A stretch of DNA of 64,000 nucleotides from NCBI GenBank assembly GCA_031841125.1, contig CM063114.1, positions 59,707,053 through 59,771,052 of the forward strand, in the 5' to 3' direction. Shown one piece after another: positions 12,190 through 24,199 of the stretch. The notes beneath the pieces are model-generated. The model was not told where the DNA came from, ran no database searches, and saw nothing but the letters and a program-made list of their open reading frames with translations. The DNA is from Acanthococcus lagerstroemiae (Eukaryota > Arthropoda > Insecta > Hemiptera > Eriococcidae). Each line of letters starts with the position of its first letter. The stretch's first letter is position 1. The translations under genes were made by a program, and so were the position numbers.

Positions 12190-12810
12190 GATAGGTAACA
12201 ATTTTATTTTTAACCTCAACTTGGACAGATTGATTTTTATTTACTTTAATTATTTTATATGTCCGATATAATTAGGTTGTAATTTTCGAGTTAATCCCGG
12301 AGTCAAATTTTTATTCTTTACATAAACTAAATCGCCTTCTTTAAATTCGTTAAGGGTTAACCTTCTTATCATGTTGCTCTTTCGAGGCTAATTTTGATTT
12401 AATTAAATTTTCTCGAGCTAATTTATGCACGGAATTCAAACGAAGTTTTAATTGATCATAATAATCTTCATAGGTATATTTAAATTCTGGTTCTGCTGTG
12501 ACGGGATTGGGTAAATAAGGGGCGTGCCTAAATAATCATTGATAGGGGAATTGGCCTGTGGCTGAATTCACAGTGGTATTGAAACAAAACATTGCATAAT
12601 CCAAATAGGTATACCAATCATTTTGAGTTTACCAAAAACATGAGGTATTTTATATAATTTGGTTAGTTGTTTAACTATTTCGTTGACAAATTCTAATCCG
12701 TTATCGGAATTTAATGAAGAGGGTATCCAAAAAGTACAAATAAATTTATTTAGGCATTCCGCAATTGTACTGGCTTCCTTATTTGGTAAGATTTGTTCGA
12801 AAGAATAGTT
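12190..12810 (-). pseudogene. Ty3/gypsy-type retroelement integrase relic
   Basis: On the minus strand, pieces of an integrase core and C-terminal region can be read. They include an SDNGLEFVNE stretch, which corresponds to the second catalytic Asp block of retroviral-type integrases. Further on come an AMFCFNTTVNSATGQFPYQ stretch and a basic tail with LARENLIKSKLASKEQHDKK. The segment that should carry the catalytic Glu is missing between the first two blocks, and several stops and frameshifts follow. The sequence most resembles insect Ty3/gypsy elements, possibly the errantivirus group, which includes endogenous retrovirus-like members. Protease, reverse transcriptase, env and LTRs are not recognisable nearby. 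This is an old, non-functional fragment. Confidence 0.7.
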
Positions 12811-12879
12811 AATCGTTCGAAAGGACGAGAACTTGTCGTCGTAATTTCCATTTTTTGTTTTATTGGATTCCTATTAGTG

Positions 12880-14280
12880 GGATGGAACCGGAACTGGGAG
12901 GAGATGGGAAAAAGAAAAGCGGGAAACTGAAAGTCCGTGGCTGGCAGGTAGATGGAGACAAATAAAGTAATAGGTGGGAGAATGTGGAAGGACAGGGCGC
13001 GGAAGACATGAAATGAGATGGTGCGTGGTAATTCAGCGGGGATTTTACTTCTGCCCTCAGAGAATGGGTCACTATTCTTTTGTAAGAAACGTAGTGTGGA
13101 GGGAAAAGGAGAGAGATAGGCTGAAAGGCGGACAATGTAACAAGGAGAGGGAGGTTCGGAGATAGAAGTACACCCACATTATTGCCCCCCATTTCCAACT
13201 TAACTTGAAGAGGGGGTTGATCGAACATATTTCAGAGCACCCATGTTATAGACCCATGTTATGTGGTCGCTAGGGAAGGAGGAATGGGTACACGAATTGT
13301 AAACTGCACAAATTGTGCAGAGGGGCTACCACCTCTCTGGTGACTCAACTTTCTTAATTTCTGGGGGATGCACTGATTGGAGAGATGAATACGCAAATAA
13401 CGCAAAGTAGGGAGCTTTGCTCATGCCAGCCTAGCTCGTCGCTTTGCGCTTCGCCGGCTCACATTGTTTTTCAGTTTTTCTGTATCGGATCTCTTTGTTT
13501 CTCAAGTGAGGTTTGCTGATATCTCCTTCACTGTGACAATAACTGATGGTTTACTTTAACATTATAGCTTACACCACTCTGCTTGATATTTTAGGGTAGG
13601 TCAAGTTAGTGAAATCTATTAGATGTTTGCTGAGGCCAAGTTTGAGGCCACCAGCAGGTGTTCTCACCAGGAGGTATGATGGTAAAGGAGATAGAAACTT
13701 GTGATGAAGGAGGATACTCGGACATCGCCCCCCATATCCTGCCTCCGCCCAAGCACGAGTCCTCTCTTCCAACATAAACCTTCTCTCCCATCATGGTTCC
13801 TCACGGTCCCCGCCCCCACCGCGCTACCCTCTGCCACCGCGGCCATTGTCCCACACTAAGAACTTCCTGTTCCACCGTGGATTCCTCCCTAGATTAAACT
13901 ATCCCCAGATTGAAGAGTGATTAGGGGGCTAGTCCTCCCTCTACCACAAGGCCTCTCTTCTACCGCAGCCTGCTGTCGGACTACTATCTTTTCACCACCA
14001 TAACTCCCCCTCGACTGCCGCTTGTCCCTCTCACAGACCCCAGTCACTACCACTCTTCCCCATCACTGTCACTTCTCCCTAAACACTGCTCGCTCCCCAA
14101 CTATTCCTCCTCTTCCCTCCACAGCCCCTTTCTCCTCCATCATCACTCTTCTGCCCCACGACGAATGTCCTCCTTCATTATATTCCTCCTCTCTCTTCTC
14201 GACCGTCCTCCCATGCCGCGACCACCTTTCGCCGCCACAACCTCCTCCCCGCTTACGGCCTTGATCATAGTGTATTCAAG
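12880..14280. other. Strand-asymmetric purine-rich then pyrimidine-rich DNA
   Basis: About 12890-13170 is G/A-rich on the + strand. About 13790-14270 is strongly C/T-rich. Open frames across these stretches have Pro/Ser/Leu- or Arg/Glu-dominated composition with no recognisable domain, so I do not call genes. Confidence 0.45.
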
Positions 14281-14397
14281 TGAGTTTTACTTTTGTATCA
14301 TGTTTCTGTGTTTTAATTTTTCATTTTGTAAGTTCACTTTTATATTTTGTGTTCTTTTTTAATGTTACAGTCAGTTTTTATGTTTCAGGTCCAGTCG

Positions 14398-14485
14398 TTG
14401 TCCCGAATAATGTCCCGAATAATATTGTTGCTAATAATGTCCCGAATAATGTCCCGAATAATATTGTCCCAAATAAAATTAAAAT
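14398..14485. repeat. 12-bp tandem repeat (AATAATGTCCCG)
   Basis: GTCCCGAATAAT-type units repeat about seven times with variants. A higher-order duplication combines two perfect units with an AATATTGTTGC or AATATTGTCCC variant. Confidence 0.8.
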
Positions 14486-14579
14486 ATAGGTAGTCTGTGG
14501 ACGTTTTGGTCATTCTTACTACAGATCCTGTCATAAAAATTATAAAAAGTTCATGTAGTAGTGTTGTCAGTGTCAGTCT

Positions 14580-15060
14580 TGAGAAAAATTATAACTTTAG
14601 ATGTTCAGGTTAGTAGGTGAAACTACAAAAGTTATAAGTCGGGAAAAGATATTATAGGTTGGTAAAAATTATTGGTTGGAAAAATTATGTGTGCGAAAAA
14701 AAATTATAGGTTGAAAAACATTATAAGTAGGAAAAATTATGCTGTGAAGAATATAATTTGGGAAAAATTATTATAGGTTGTAAGAATTATACTTGGGTAA
14801 AAAGGGAGGGGGCGGTGTATAACTAGAGTAGGGATAATAATTTAATCAACAAGTATTCGAGAGAAAAAATATTTCTGAGTCATAGTAAAAAATTTCTAAG
14901 TATAAGTGTACATAAAAAAAAAAAAAAAGAAGAAAAGAAAAAATTCTAAGTCATAGTAAAAAAGAAAAAATTAAAAACCGTTATGAAAAAAATTTCTATC
15001 ATAGTAAAAAAAATAATTCTAAGTGTACATAAAAAAAACAAACAAAAAAAACGATTTTTT
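14580..15060. repeat. Two degenerate short tandem repeats, A-rich
   Basis: At 14580-14800, GGAAAAATTATAGGTT-like units of ~16-25 bp repeat irregularly. At 14860-15060, units like TTCTAAGTCATAGTAAAAAA recur between A runs. Confidence 0.6.
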
Positions 15061-16390
15061 AAAATCAACGGTTGGTTATGGATGCGTACACCACTTACTG
15101 ACGGGTCAGGGACCCACGTGGAAAGTGTCCTATACCGACCCTCACCCAATACCACCCTCTGCATTTTTCCCTACTCCAGTTACATCCCCCACCTCATCCA
15201 TCTCCCCAACCTCACCCTTCTTAGCTTACTCTTCCCCGCATCTGGTACCTTTATCTTCACTCCCCCACCATACGTTCTTACTTACACCCTTATACGCACT
15301 CAGTTTTCTTCCTAATTGTCACCACCCTTGTCCTCACTCGCTCTCCCTGCATCAGTTCCATCTGGAGACTGAAGTAAATGAGAACTCTCAGATTCCTAAA
15401 AATTGCTTTTCCGTGGGTTAACCCTAAATGGAGAAATTTCTGAACAGCTGTGCAGATGCTGGACGTACACATGTGACCGGAGAAGGTGGTGGTAGTGGAA
15501 GGTACAACTTCCACTAATAAGTCAGGGGGAGATGGGTATAAAATTCAGAAGTGGCGGTACCGAGTGCTGACAATTAAGTACAGAAGATCTGCATCTTCTG
15601 ACAATCAAATAATGACTCCATATGGGATGTAGTGGATGCTGCTTCGATTGATAAGCTGACACGAGGGCGAGAGTACTCAATTCAAGAAAGGAGATTCAAT
15701 ATGATACTACATAGGCAAAAAATTTCCGGATCATTCCGGATGCCAAATGTCTCAAATAATGGTGCGGGATGGTATGGCAGGGGCTACTCCATTTGCCAAT
15801 ATTTTGAAGAAGTGATAGTCCAAAATTCGTGATTTAGGGTACTAGAAAAATAGGTACAAAATTTTCTGTACCATTTTTGATTCAAAATTCTTTGAGGGGG
15901 GGGGGTCGCACATCTTTCCACCATACCATCATGTTTCTTCTCACCTCATCCACACCCAAAAAAAAAAGGAAAAAAGGACAAAGCAAAGGTGCTCCTTCCT
16001 ACTCTATTTCTCAAACTTCACTTGCGCCCGACTCCCGACATAAAGGAAAGACCATGAGCTTAGACCTAGAACATCATCTGCTCCCTCGCTCAGTTTTCCA
16101 CGTTCCACCTCTCCCATAACATGAGCCCACTCCTTCACTACCTGCCGCCTATCAACCTTATGCCTCCAGGGACTAACTTCACATCCCACGATCGCTCCCG
16201 TGAGTTTTTTCAAGCAACAATCGTTACCCTTTTCTTCAAGATTTTCTATCTCTCTATGTATTAAAAATCAAAACTCCGCCGAATGCAATATGGTCGAAGT
16301 GAAAGTAGTCGAAATCCATAAGGTCGATGATACATTTAGGTCGAATGAAAAAATTGGTCAAATAATGAGTAATATATCATTTTGAAAATA
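15061..16390. other. Low-complexity intergenic DNA, no gene recognised
   Basis: Further pyrimidine-rich blocks occur at ~15110-15380 and ~15950-16160, with a G10 run near 15895. Nothing coding could be supported. Confidence 0.4.
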
Positions 16391-16395
16391 ACACT

Positions 16396-16831
16396 TGGAA
16401 TTTATTGAACATTTCCCTCCCGAAGTCATCGACATATTAGAATATTTTGAAGATACATGAATAGGCCAGCCACGAAGGAGGACGAGGAAGCCACCACGTT
16501 ACACTATTGCCTTGTGGAACCAGTATGATGCTACCCTCGAAGGATTACCACGGACAAATAATTCGGTGGAAGGCTGGCATCGCGGATTTGACGCACTGAC
16601 AACGCGGTATCACCATTCCCTATGGGAAGTTATATAATAAATTTCCGGCGTGAGCATGCATTAACAGAAGCAGTGATTGAGCAGGATTGCGCAGGAGGTC
16701 CCCCTCCTGAGAGAAAAAAACGGATCATCCTGGGACAGGAAAGATTAGTTGCCGTGGTCCTGAAGTATGAAGAGAAAAGTGATGACTTGGAGGCATACTT
16801 ATGGGGTGTGGCCCATAATTTAAAATATTAA
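16396..16831 (+). pseudogene. MULE-type (Mutator-like) transposase C-terminal remnant
   Basis: A frame containing EYFEDT, then a stop, then RRRTRKPPRY, ALWNQYDATLEGLPRTNN and SVEGWHRGF is the typical tail of MULE transposase-domain proteins. In those proteins a conserved NNxVEGWHR block follows the catalytic core. Near 16620 the frame shifts by one and continues as INFRREHALTEA...GGPPPERKKR...YLWGVAHNLKY with a natural stop at 16831. One in-frame stop, one frameshift and no upstream catalytic region make this a dead 5'-truncated copy. It lies directly left of the copia LTR, which inserted ~20 bp beyond its stop. Confidence 0.75.
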
Positions 16832-16852
16832 AACTAAAAGTGACTACATTTC

Positions 16853-17122
16853 TGTTGAAGTGGTAGCACTGTAAGGGTGGGTAGCCGCTACGGTTGCCTA
16901 CACTGACGTGTGCTTGTAGTCAACGACGCTCGGTCGATGCTCTCGATTTACGTAGCTTTTTAAGTTACACCGAATGTACTTCTTGACGACGCTATACCTA
17001 CTTATATTACTATTTTACAATATACGATGTCAATCTATATCTGGCTACCTTATTTCATTGGAGTACCTGCGATATCATTTCTGGACTCGGGGTCGAACCT
17101 CCCCTTGCCCTAAATGCCAACA
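16853..17122 (+). repeat. copia 5' LTR
   Basis: 270 bp, TG...CA ends. Nearly identical to the LTR at 23640-23905. Confidence 0.9.
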
Positions 17123-17144
17123 GGTTACGGGCCAGCTCTGCTTC
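17123..17144 (+). promoter_or_regulatory. Primer-binding site (initiator tRNA-Met internal site)
   Basis: GGTTACGGGCCAGC directly follows the LTR's CA end. Copia-group elements use a GGTTATGGGCCCAGC-type site complementary to the anticodon region of initiator tRNA-Met. Here one substitution and one base loss are seen. Confidence 0.65.
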
Positions 17145-20054
17145 AAACTGCGTAAGTAACTCCAATTATAAGGCCCTTATGGTCACCACGCGTGGATAAA
17201 AAAATTAACAGAGCTCTTTAAAATCGAATCGGTCCGACTAGTCGTTAAGGTGCATGTTTTGCGTATTGCATGCTCGAAATTTCGTAATTTTAAGGTGTAC
17301 ACCGCTTGGCAAATTTTCATGGCGAAAATTACGAAAGGACGAAAGTCAAAAACGAGATGAGAGTTTTTCATTGCCAAGAAAGAATATTCAACGAAAACGA
17401 CAGAATCTAAAAAAAAAAACAAACGAGGTTCCTTTCAAAGGAACAGCTAGCAATTTTAAACGGCGCCGTACATTAGCCGACTTCCCTATATCCTTTATTG
17501 TGCTGTTCATTTAATTATTCACATGCGAGAATTAATGTATTTCAGCATTACGAAAATCAAACGCAAGACCGGCCAGGATGCAGTTTAGTTATTTGGTTGA
17601 CAATAGGGTGGATTTTCGGAGATAAATCAGGATTTAATTTTCCGACACACAATTACGAATGCACTCACCACGACGTACGAACCGCCGTCAATCAAACAAT
17701 CAAAACGGCCAAGTGGGTTTTTCAGAAAGAGACGAATTCTTTATTTGCATAATAGGGAATAGACAGATCTTTAGCGGCTTCGGCTGCTGCCTTTTTTTTC
17801 CGGCTTTTAGAAATTGACCATTTTTTAGGGTCGGCTAGACCCTATTACAATCGCTTTTTATTCTTCTTCTTCTTCTTCTTCTTCATGTTCATGTTCTTCA
17901 AGTTGTTCAGTACTCAGACGTTATCAAGTGGTAATATGGATGGCGATTCTGTCGTAGTTCGTAGTTTCGTAGGATGTTTATTATTGATGAATATAGAGAG
18001 CGTTAGTGAATGCGGGTAAGTTCCGAGAAATTTATTCACGTCGCGTATTACTGTGAAATGTATTGAAAAGGTAGGTATCTGTAGATACGTATTAGATACT
18101 CACTCTCTCGTATGTTTTTTGTCGTCGGATTAGTTACTGCCTTACTGCTTACTCCTGTACGAGATAGAGTTATTTATTATTCTTCAAGTTGTTCAGTACT
18201 CAGACGTTATCAAGTGGTAATATGGATGGCGATTCTGTTGTAGTTTGTAGTTTTGTCGTTTTGTGGGATGTTTATTATTGATGAATATAGAGTGCGTTAA
18301 TGTTTAGCAGAATTCAGACGATAGGAATTGCAGCATTTGCCGACCCTAGTCGTGCAGCATTGCTGCTTGTCTATAGTTGTGAAAATATCCATCAAACGAA
18401 AGACAAGTCAGGACTTGCAAGGGTGAATCATGGTGACTCAGTTTCAATTAAGATAAGACGATGTTCAATCCTTTGTCCAAGGCATGATTCATTTTTGAAA
18501 CGAGCGTCGGTATCGCCATCTTGTTGGGAAAGGGCAATAGGTCATCGTCTCATCGTCCGGCTGGCAGGCACGCTCTCGAAAGGACGCATCGACGCATGCG
18601 GCATTTGGTTTCTGTTCTCTCTAAGCATTACTGCACATTTTCGAATCGGTTCTCCGCGTCTTCCAGTTAACTTGTGATTCGCGTATACGAAAGCTCAGAA
18701 GATAGAATTTTTATAACGAAAAGTGCTTTTAGCATAACGAAAGTTTCTTTTAACAGTGTATTTTTCTAAAACGAAAGATTAACAATTTGGAACTCGATTT
18801 CGCGAAATGTCGTCTGATTAGTTGCAAACCGCATTTGCATCTTTTGTCCTATCATTCGAGAATGCTGTCGCTCAACGTGTTTTTGGTGATGATTTAACAT
18901 CCGCTGATAACGTAACGTATAACCAGCTGTCAGAAAGCAGAGTGGATGTTATTAATCAAAACGGCGAAACATTATCCTTCTGTAAGTACGAACTTTCTAC
19001 CCGTGAATTTTTTTTATTATGAACAATCGCAAGTGCAATATCGGATATTCGGCATAAACCCCACAATTTCTATTGACCATCTGCAAGTGTCCTAAAGTAG
19101 ATATCTTAATAACGAAGAAGTGAACGATAAGCACGAAGATGATGGCAACATCAGACCACGATAGCGCGAAGGACATTTTCATGGTATCAGAAGTCTTACA
19201 TCAGGGAGGTGTATTGATTTCGAAAATCTTGGTTAACCAAAACGCTGATCTAAATTAGCCACACGTGTGTCTGGCATATCGTCTTAATTTTGATTAGTGG
19301 ACTCTAACCTCAGACGTACTTGAGGTTCCCGAACTTATTTTTGAAAATTTTGATATTAGCCGCGCTTTCAAAAACCCGGACGGTACAGACCAGAAAAACG
19401 AAGACGAAAAGGAAATTTTATAACGACCAAAGGGAACGAGTGAAAACTCAATAAAACAAAAGTGAATTAATTTTCATATCACGAACGTGGTCCATGTTCC
19501 CATCGGGCTAAAAGGGAGTCAACACGTGTGATTGAAAGTGATTTTGCATCCGTGTTGTCCCAGTGCTTAATTAACTACGTCTCACTTCTTGGTTTTTGGA
19601 ATTAAGTATCCGTGTTGTTCCAGTACTTATTTCATTATCGGGAAAACTCACTCGAAACTGTGTTTCTGAAATTTTGGAAAATAAATTGAAGGCCGTAGAT
19701 TCCGTCCAAATGAGTGGGATTTGGGTTCTTTTTGTGGTTGTTGTTTATTCCAAAACTCAATTGCGCTCGTACGCTGTGAATATGTGATGTTCCTTGGACA
19801 CACGTGCAGATGTTTTTCCCAAAGTAAAACAAAAAATAAAATGTCATGTCGAAGCTCCGATATTGTGTTCTTTCACTAACTGTGCAAACAAGTGACTGTT
19901 TTTATGGTCTGGTTCCACAGATCGGATCAACGATAATTGGGTATTGGTGCCCACTGTAGCGACTCAAATTGCTGCACAGCCTTCCACCCCGGAAACAACG
20001 ACAGTCAATGAAAGCATTACGAACATGATGACAGTGTAAATTCATGAAGAGCAA
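17145..20054 (+). other. copia leader region, ~2.9 kb without clear genes
   Basis: Unusually long for a copia leader, so it may hold an insertion. It contains a CTTCTT tract near 17865 and a duplicated ~115-bp segment listed separately. The frames at 18300-18677 and 18822-19022 have no recognised domain. Confidence 0.4.
17894..18301. repeat. Pair of ~115-bp direct repeats 286 bp apart
   Basis: A segment starting TTCTTCAAGTTGTTCAGTAC at ~17894 recurs at ~18180 with a small insertion and a few substitutions. Both copies end in TTATTGATGAATATAGAG.GCGTTA. Confidence 0.75.
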
Positions 20055-21326
20055 ATGGATTTTGCCAGCGAAGAAACGATTGAAACTCAAGACGAAGACG
20101 CCATTTTATGTGACGACGATGCGATTGAATCCGCTCCGGCTGCCGCAACAAACGCAACAACTACAACGACAGAACAGGCAGGACCATCGACGGCGCAAAT
20201 AAACAAAGACTATGTGTCTAGGTTTAAATTGCGACGCCGACAAGCAACAGCAGAATGAGGTAAGCCTGTACAATGTAAAATGAGACCTAGTCTGAGAAAT
20301 TGGCCTGAGGGTGGTAAAAGATCTAATCCATATCTTTCTCCAGGAACGATGACAATCACGAGGGGCGAAGAATATGAGGATTCAAAAGAGTGGATCCAAA
20401 CTATGATTAACTCAGTTTTGAGCGCCCAACGTGAACAACGAGAGATGACGAAGATGCAGTTGGAAGGACTCCAGCAGCAGAGGGAGATTGCGGATAAGAC
20501 GGCCGCGACGCTGGAATCTTTTGCACGTCTGAACAAAAAGTTGCTCAATCGCCTAACGAATGTGAGTTATAATGATAGTACTTCTAAAGGTGCCGAAACA
20601 ACCCGCAGTAGGGAGCATGCATTAGCTAAACGACCAAATGAAAGTTTTAAAGCGACACCTACAACAATTAACGCTAGACCTACGACGATACCCAGGACAA
20701 TAGTTTTGCCCACTGAAACCCCACGAAATGGAAACTCAGAAAATGAAACAAACGGGAGTCTTTATTTTAAGGATCCCATAAAACGAGATTACAAGCTTAG
20801 TCCTAAGACCGTTTACAACTTTTGGATAACTAACTTGAAATCAGAGCTCAGGGCAAAAGGTCTATTAGACGTCATTGACGGGATGGTTGAGCCTCGAAGA
20901 CTATTCAACGAGTTGGAAAAGGAAACACAACAGGGACTGGTTTGTGACATAATCACCACACGAACAGACGAAGCCTACCATGCCAAACTAGTCAACTTAA
21001 CGACAGCTGACGCTATGTTAGAACGACTGAAATTAATAAAACAAAACGAAATAATGTACTCTCATAGTTTGGTTCTTCGTGAACTTTACCATTTGAAGTA
21101 TGAACCAGCTCGAGAACCCGCTTCGGCCTTCAATGTAAGGTTTGATGACATAGTCCAAAGGCACGACAATCTACCTAACGTCAACAAACTAGATGAAGCC
21201 ACTCTACGCAGAGCTTATTACGATGCAATAATTAGTAACTGCAGCTATATGCATACTTCCTACTGGCTCCACTATAGAACGACAGGTGTTTATCTAACAG
21301 TTGCTGAACTCAAAACTAGAAAATGA
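20055..21326 (+). CDS. copia Gag-like protein, truncated at the C-terminus
   Basis: The main frame runs 20280-21326. Its middle part (FKDPIKRDYKLSPKTVYNFWITNLKS, LRAKGLLDVIDG) matches the Gag N-terminal pattern of copia elements, where a Leu/Tyr-containing block precedes W..xL and a GL...I.G stretch. It continues with TTADAMLERLK and FNVRFDDIVQ as in the Gag UBN2-type domain. No CCHC knuckle is present. Upstream, 20055-20258 encodes an acidic, Thr-rich segment ending in a stop, which may be the true N-terminus of the same protein now interrupted. The C-terminus runs straight into sequence preceding the RT, so the deletion junction is close to 21300. Confidence 0.65.
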
Positions 21327-23263
21327 AAGACGATGGTTCTTGGAACTACTAGACGAACTTTCAGATGCAGAAAATGACCACGAACTCCCACCTCTACCAA
21401 GGAAAAGAGGACGACCTAAAAAGCGGACTCTCACCAACGGTAATGTTACTAATAAGTCTGTTTCAGGATCTGTTTCAGATGCGCCACCTGGGAAGAAGGG
21501 ACGCCCACAAAAACGAAAGCTCGACGACGTAGTAGCAGAGTTTCTTTGCAATGAAGACTGTTATTACAGACACGAAGTAAACGATACGTCTAACGATGAT
21601 TATCTAGCAATCCCAAACTATATTTCCAACGATGTTAACATCAACGAAAAGCAAATGTATCGACAGTTTTGTCTTCTAGCAGAGATTCAAGGAGATCCTG
21701 TTAGTTACAAGCAAGCCATGTCATCCCCACAGAGTCAAGCCTGGACCAAAGCTATCAACGAGGAGCTCAGCTCCATGAACGAAAACGAAGTCTGGGACTT
21801 GGTCGATCGCCCTAGTACTCGGAGGGATGGTAGTAAAATCAATCTAATAGACTCACAATGGATATTCAAGCGAAAGGTCTTAACTGACAATAGAACGAAG
21901 TTTAAGGCACGACTACTTATACGAGGGTTTAAAGATAGGAACGTGTACAATATCTAAGAAACGTATGCTCCTGTCTCCCGACTTCCTATAGTACGAGCGG
22001 TACTAACGATAGTAAACAAGCTAGATCTACTTGACTCAACTGGACGTAAATACTGCGTTCTTGAACTCAAGACTACACGAAGATGAAGAAATCTTTATGG
22101 AGATACCAGACGGTTTCCACTGCTCTGACCAAACAAAGAAAACAAAAGTATGCAAACTCAAACGCACCTTATACGGTCTCAAGATCAGCCCCAAACGATA
22201 GAACGAAAAGTTTACTGAAGTAGCAAGCAAACTAGGTCTGACAAACGACGACCAGGAACCTTGTCTATTTACATCGAAAATGAACGGTACAATAGTGATC
22301 TTACTCCTATATGTAGACGACATGCTGATCGCTTCGAACGATCCAAAGAGATTGAATGAAGTCAAGAGAGGGTTGCAAAACGCCTTTAAAATGACTGACC
22401 TGGGAGAACCTAAAAGTTTCCTTGGTATGAAAATTGAACGAAAGCGCAATGAAAGAACAATGCGCATTACACAACAAAGATTTATCGACAAAATGCTTGA
22501 ACGTTTTGGCTTCCAAGACTCCAAGGCTCATCGCTCACCAGCCATGACTCGACAAATAGTAAATCGGGAACGAAGACAGCTAGAAGCTGACAAAAAGACA
22601 GAACCCACGACAGAAAACTTAGTAGATGTTCCTTACTGAGAAGCTGTAGGTAGCCTACTCTATCTTGCTGGGACCACTCGACCGGACATTGCTTTTGCCG
22701 TGATCATTTTAAGTCGACATCAAGTCTCACCGACAAAACAAGATTGGAATCGAGTCAAAAGAGTCTTTAGATACCTTAACGGGACTAAGGACCTTGGGCT
22801 CACCTTTCGGTCTTCACGAAGTGACATGGTTGCATACTCCGATGTAAGTTTTGCCGACTGTAAAATCATCCAACTCTTTGGAGATACAATAGCATGGAAA
22901 ACAACGAAGCAATCCTATGTCTCATTATCAACTTGTCAGGCAGAATACGTTGCTATGTCCCACGCATGTCAAGAAATAGTCGCTCTTGAGTTTTCAATCA
23001 AACGTACCTACAACGAGAGTTTACTGCCAGTAATACTTTACTGTGATAACATGGCTGCAGAACGATGTGCAACGACTAGTGGACAAACGAAACTCAAACA
23101 TATGACAAAAGTTAAAGAGCACTATGTTCGCGAATGTGTGAAAGAGGGAATAATTTCAATACAATGGATTCCATCCAAAGATCAGTTAGCTGACATCATG
23201 ACAAAACCTCTAACCTATACCGCTCACGAAGACTTACGAAAGCAAATACTTAACGAAAAGTGA
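21301..23263 (+). pseudogene. copia Pol remnant: reverse transcriptase and RNase H
   Basis: 21301-21957 encodes a Lys/Arg-rich linker with two KRGRPKKR/KKGRPQKR repeats, then the start of a copia RT: SQAWTKAINEELSSMNENEVWDLV and FKARLLIRGF. A stop follows at 21957, frameshifts occur near 22035-22070, and another stop lies near 22200. RT resumes with LYGLKISP and LLLYVDDMLIASND (catalytic YVDD). A stop at 22639 interrupts before GSLLYLAGTTRPDIAFAV. The RNase H domain reads TKQSYVSLSTCQAEYVAMS, then DNMAAE and SKDQLADIMTKPL, ending at 23263. Protease and integrase are missing altogether. The element cannot replicate on its own. Confidence 0.9.
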
Positions 23264-23630
23264 ACTACACCTACCAGAAATACCTACTATGTACTTACCT
23301 GCTTCTTACGCCAACTGGGCTCTTGCCCGTTAAAGGTTAATTATGGTTCTAATCATCCAATATGTTTTCAGACTGAACTGAAGTCACTCGTTGGAGGACC
23401 ATTACCCCGAAGAAGACTATTATTTCTGTTACCTAAGCTAATTATAATTTACGTGTAACAAAGATGATTTTTTGTAAAACAAGGATAATTTCATGTAACG
23501 AAAGTACCGACCAAAAAACGATGACTAAACAACGAAAAGAGCAAGGACAATTAATTAAAACGAGAGTTAATTAACGAATAGTTATTTCATAACGTATAAA
23601 AACTAATAAGTCAACCATTCTCGACCACCC

Positions 23631-23639
23631 AAGAGGGAG
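23631..23639 (+). promoter_or_regulatory. copia polypurine tract
   Basis: AAGAGGGAG lies directly against the TG of the 3' LTR, the standard plus-strand priming position. Confidence 0.7.
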
Positions 23640-23905
23640 TGTTGAAGTGGTAGCACTGTAAGGGTGGGTAGCCGCTACGGTTGCCTACACTGACGTGTGC
23701 TTGTAGTCAACGACGCTCGGTCGATGCTCTCGATTTACGTAGCTCTTTAAGTTACACCAAATGTACTTCTTGACGACGCTATACCTACCTATATTACTAT
23801 TTACAATATACGATGTCAATCTATATCTGGCTACCTTATTTCATTGGAGTACCTGCGATATCATTTCTGGACTCGGGGTCGAACCTCCCCTTGCCCTAAA
23901 TGCCA
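23640..23905 (+). repeat. copia 3' LTR
   Basis: ~98% identical to the 5' LTR. It ends ..TAAATGCCA, lacking the last few bases seen at 17119-17122. Confidence 0.88.
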
Positions 23906-24110
23906 CCTGTTGATGTTTGGGGGCGAGGGGGAGGTTCGACCCCCGACCCCAGTCCACAGCAGATAACTCCGATGAAATAAAGTACGCCAGGTGAAGCTGA
24001 TAGGTATATTCAGGTGTAAGCGTCGTACGCGCAACAACGAAGGAGCTCGAGCAAGCAAGATTTTTGTTATTTTGGAATTCGATTCCAGTCGTCAGTAGCG
24101 AATAATTGAG
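23906..24110 (-). repeat. Inverted, diverged LTR fragment abutting the 3' LTR
   Basis: Read on the minus strand, this sequence parallels the LTR 3' half: a CTATTTCAT-like block, then GGACTGGGGTCG, GTCGAACCTCCCC and an AACATCAACAGG end. Identity is far lower than between the two copia LTRs, so it is a related family. The two LTR ends meet tail to tail at ~23905. Confidence 0.6.
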
Positions 24111-24199
24111 GTTGTATCCGAACAATTGAACAATAATGCCAATAGAAGATGTAATGCTTGTAATGATTTGTTACAGTTAAATTGGAAAGAAAAACGAAT

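Larger units (their letters stand above)
16853..23905 (+). mobile_element. Ty1/copia LTR retrotransposon, internally deleted
   Basis: 5' LTR 16853-17122 and 3' LTR 23640-23905 begin TGTTGAAG and differ at only about five positions. The 5' LTR ends ..CCAACA and is followed at 17123 by GGTTACGGGCC.AGC, a match to the internal initiator-tRNA-Met primer site used by copia elements. A polypurine tract, AAGAGGGAG, immediately precedes the 3' LTR. Internal coding remnants comprise gag and RT/RNase H. Protease and integrase are absent. No clean 5-bp target duplication: the 3' LTR loses its last bases at a junction with an inverted LTR-like piece. Confidence 0.9.

Noticed and set aside
14022..14264. 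Pro/Ser/Thr-rich frames in pyrimidine-rich DNA
   Set aside because: Composition follows from the C/T bias. No splice or domain support.
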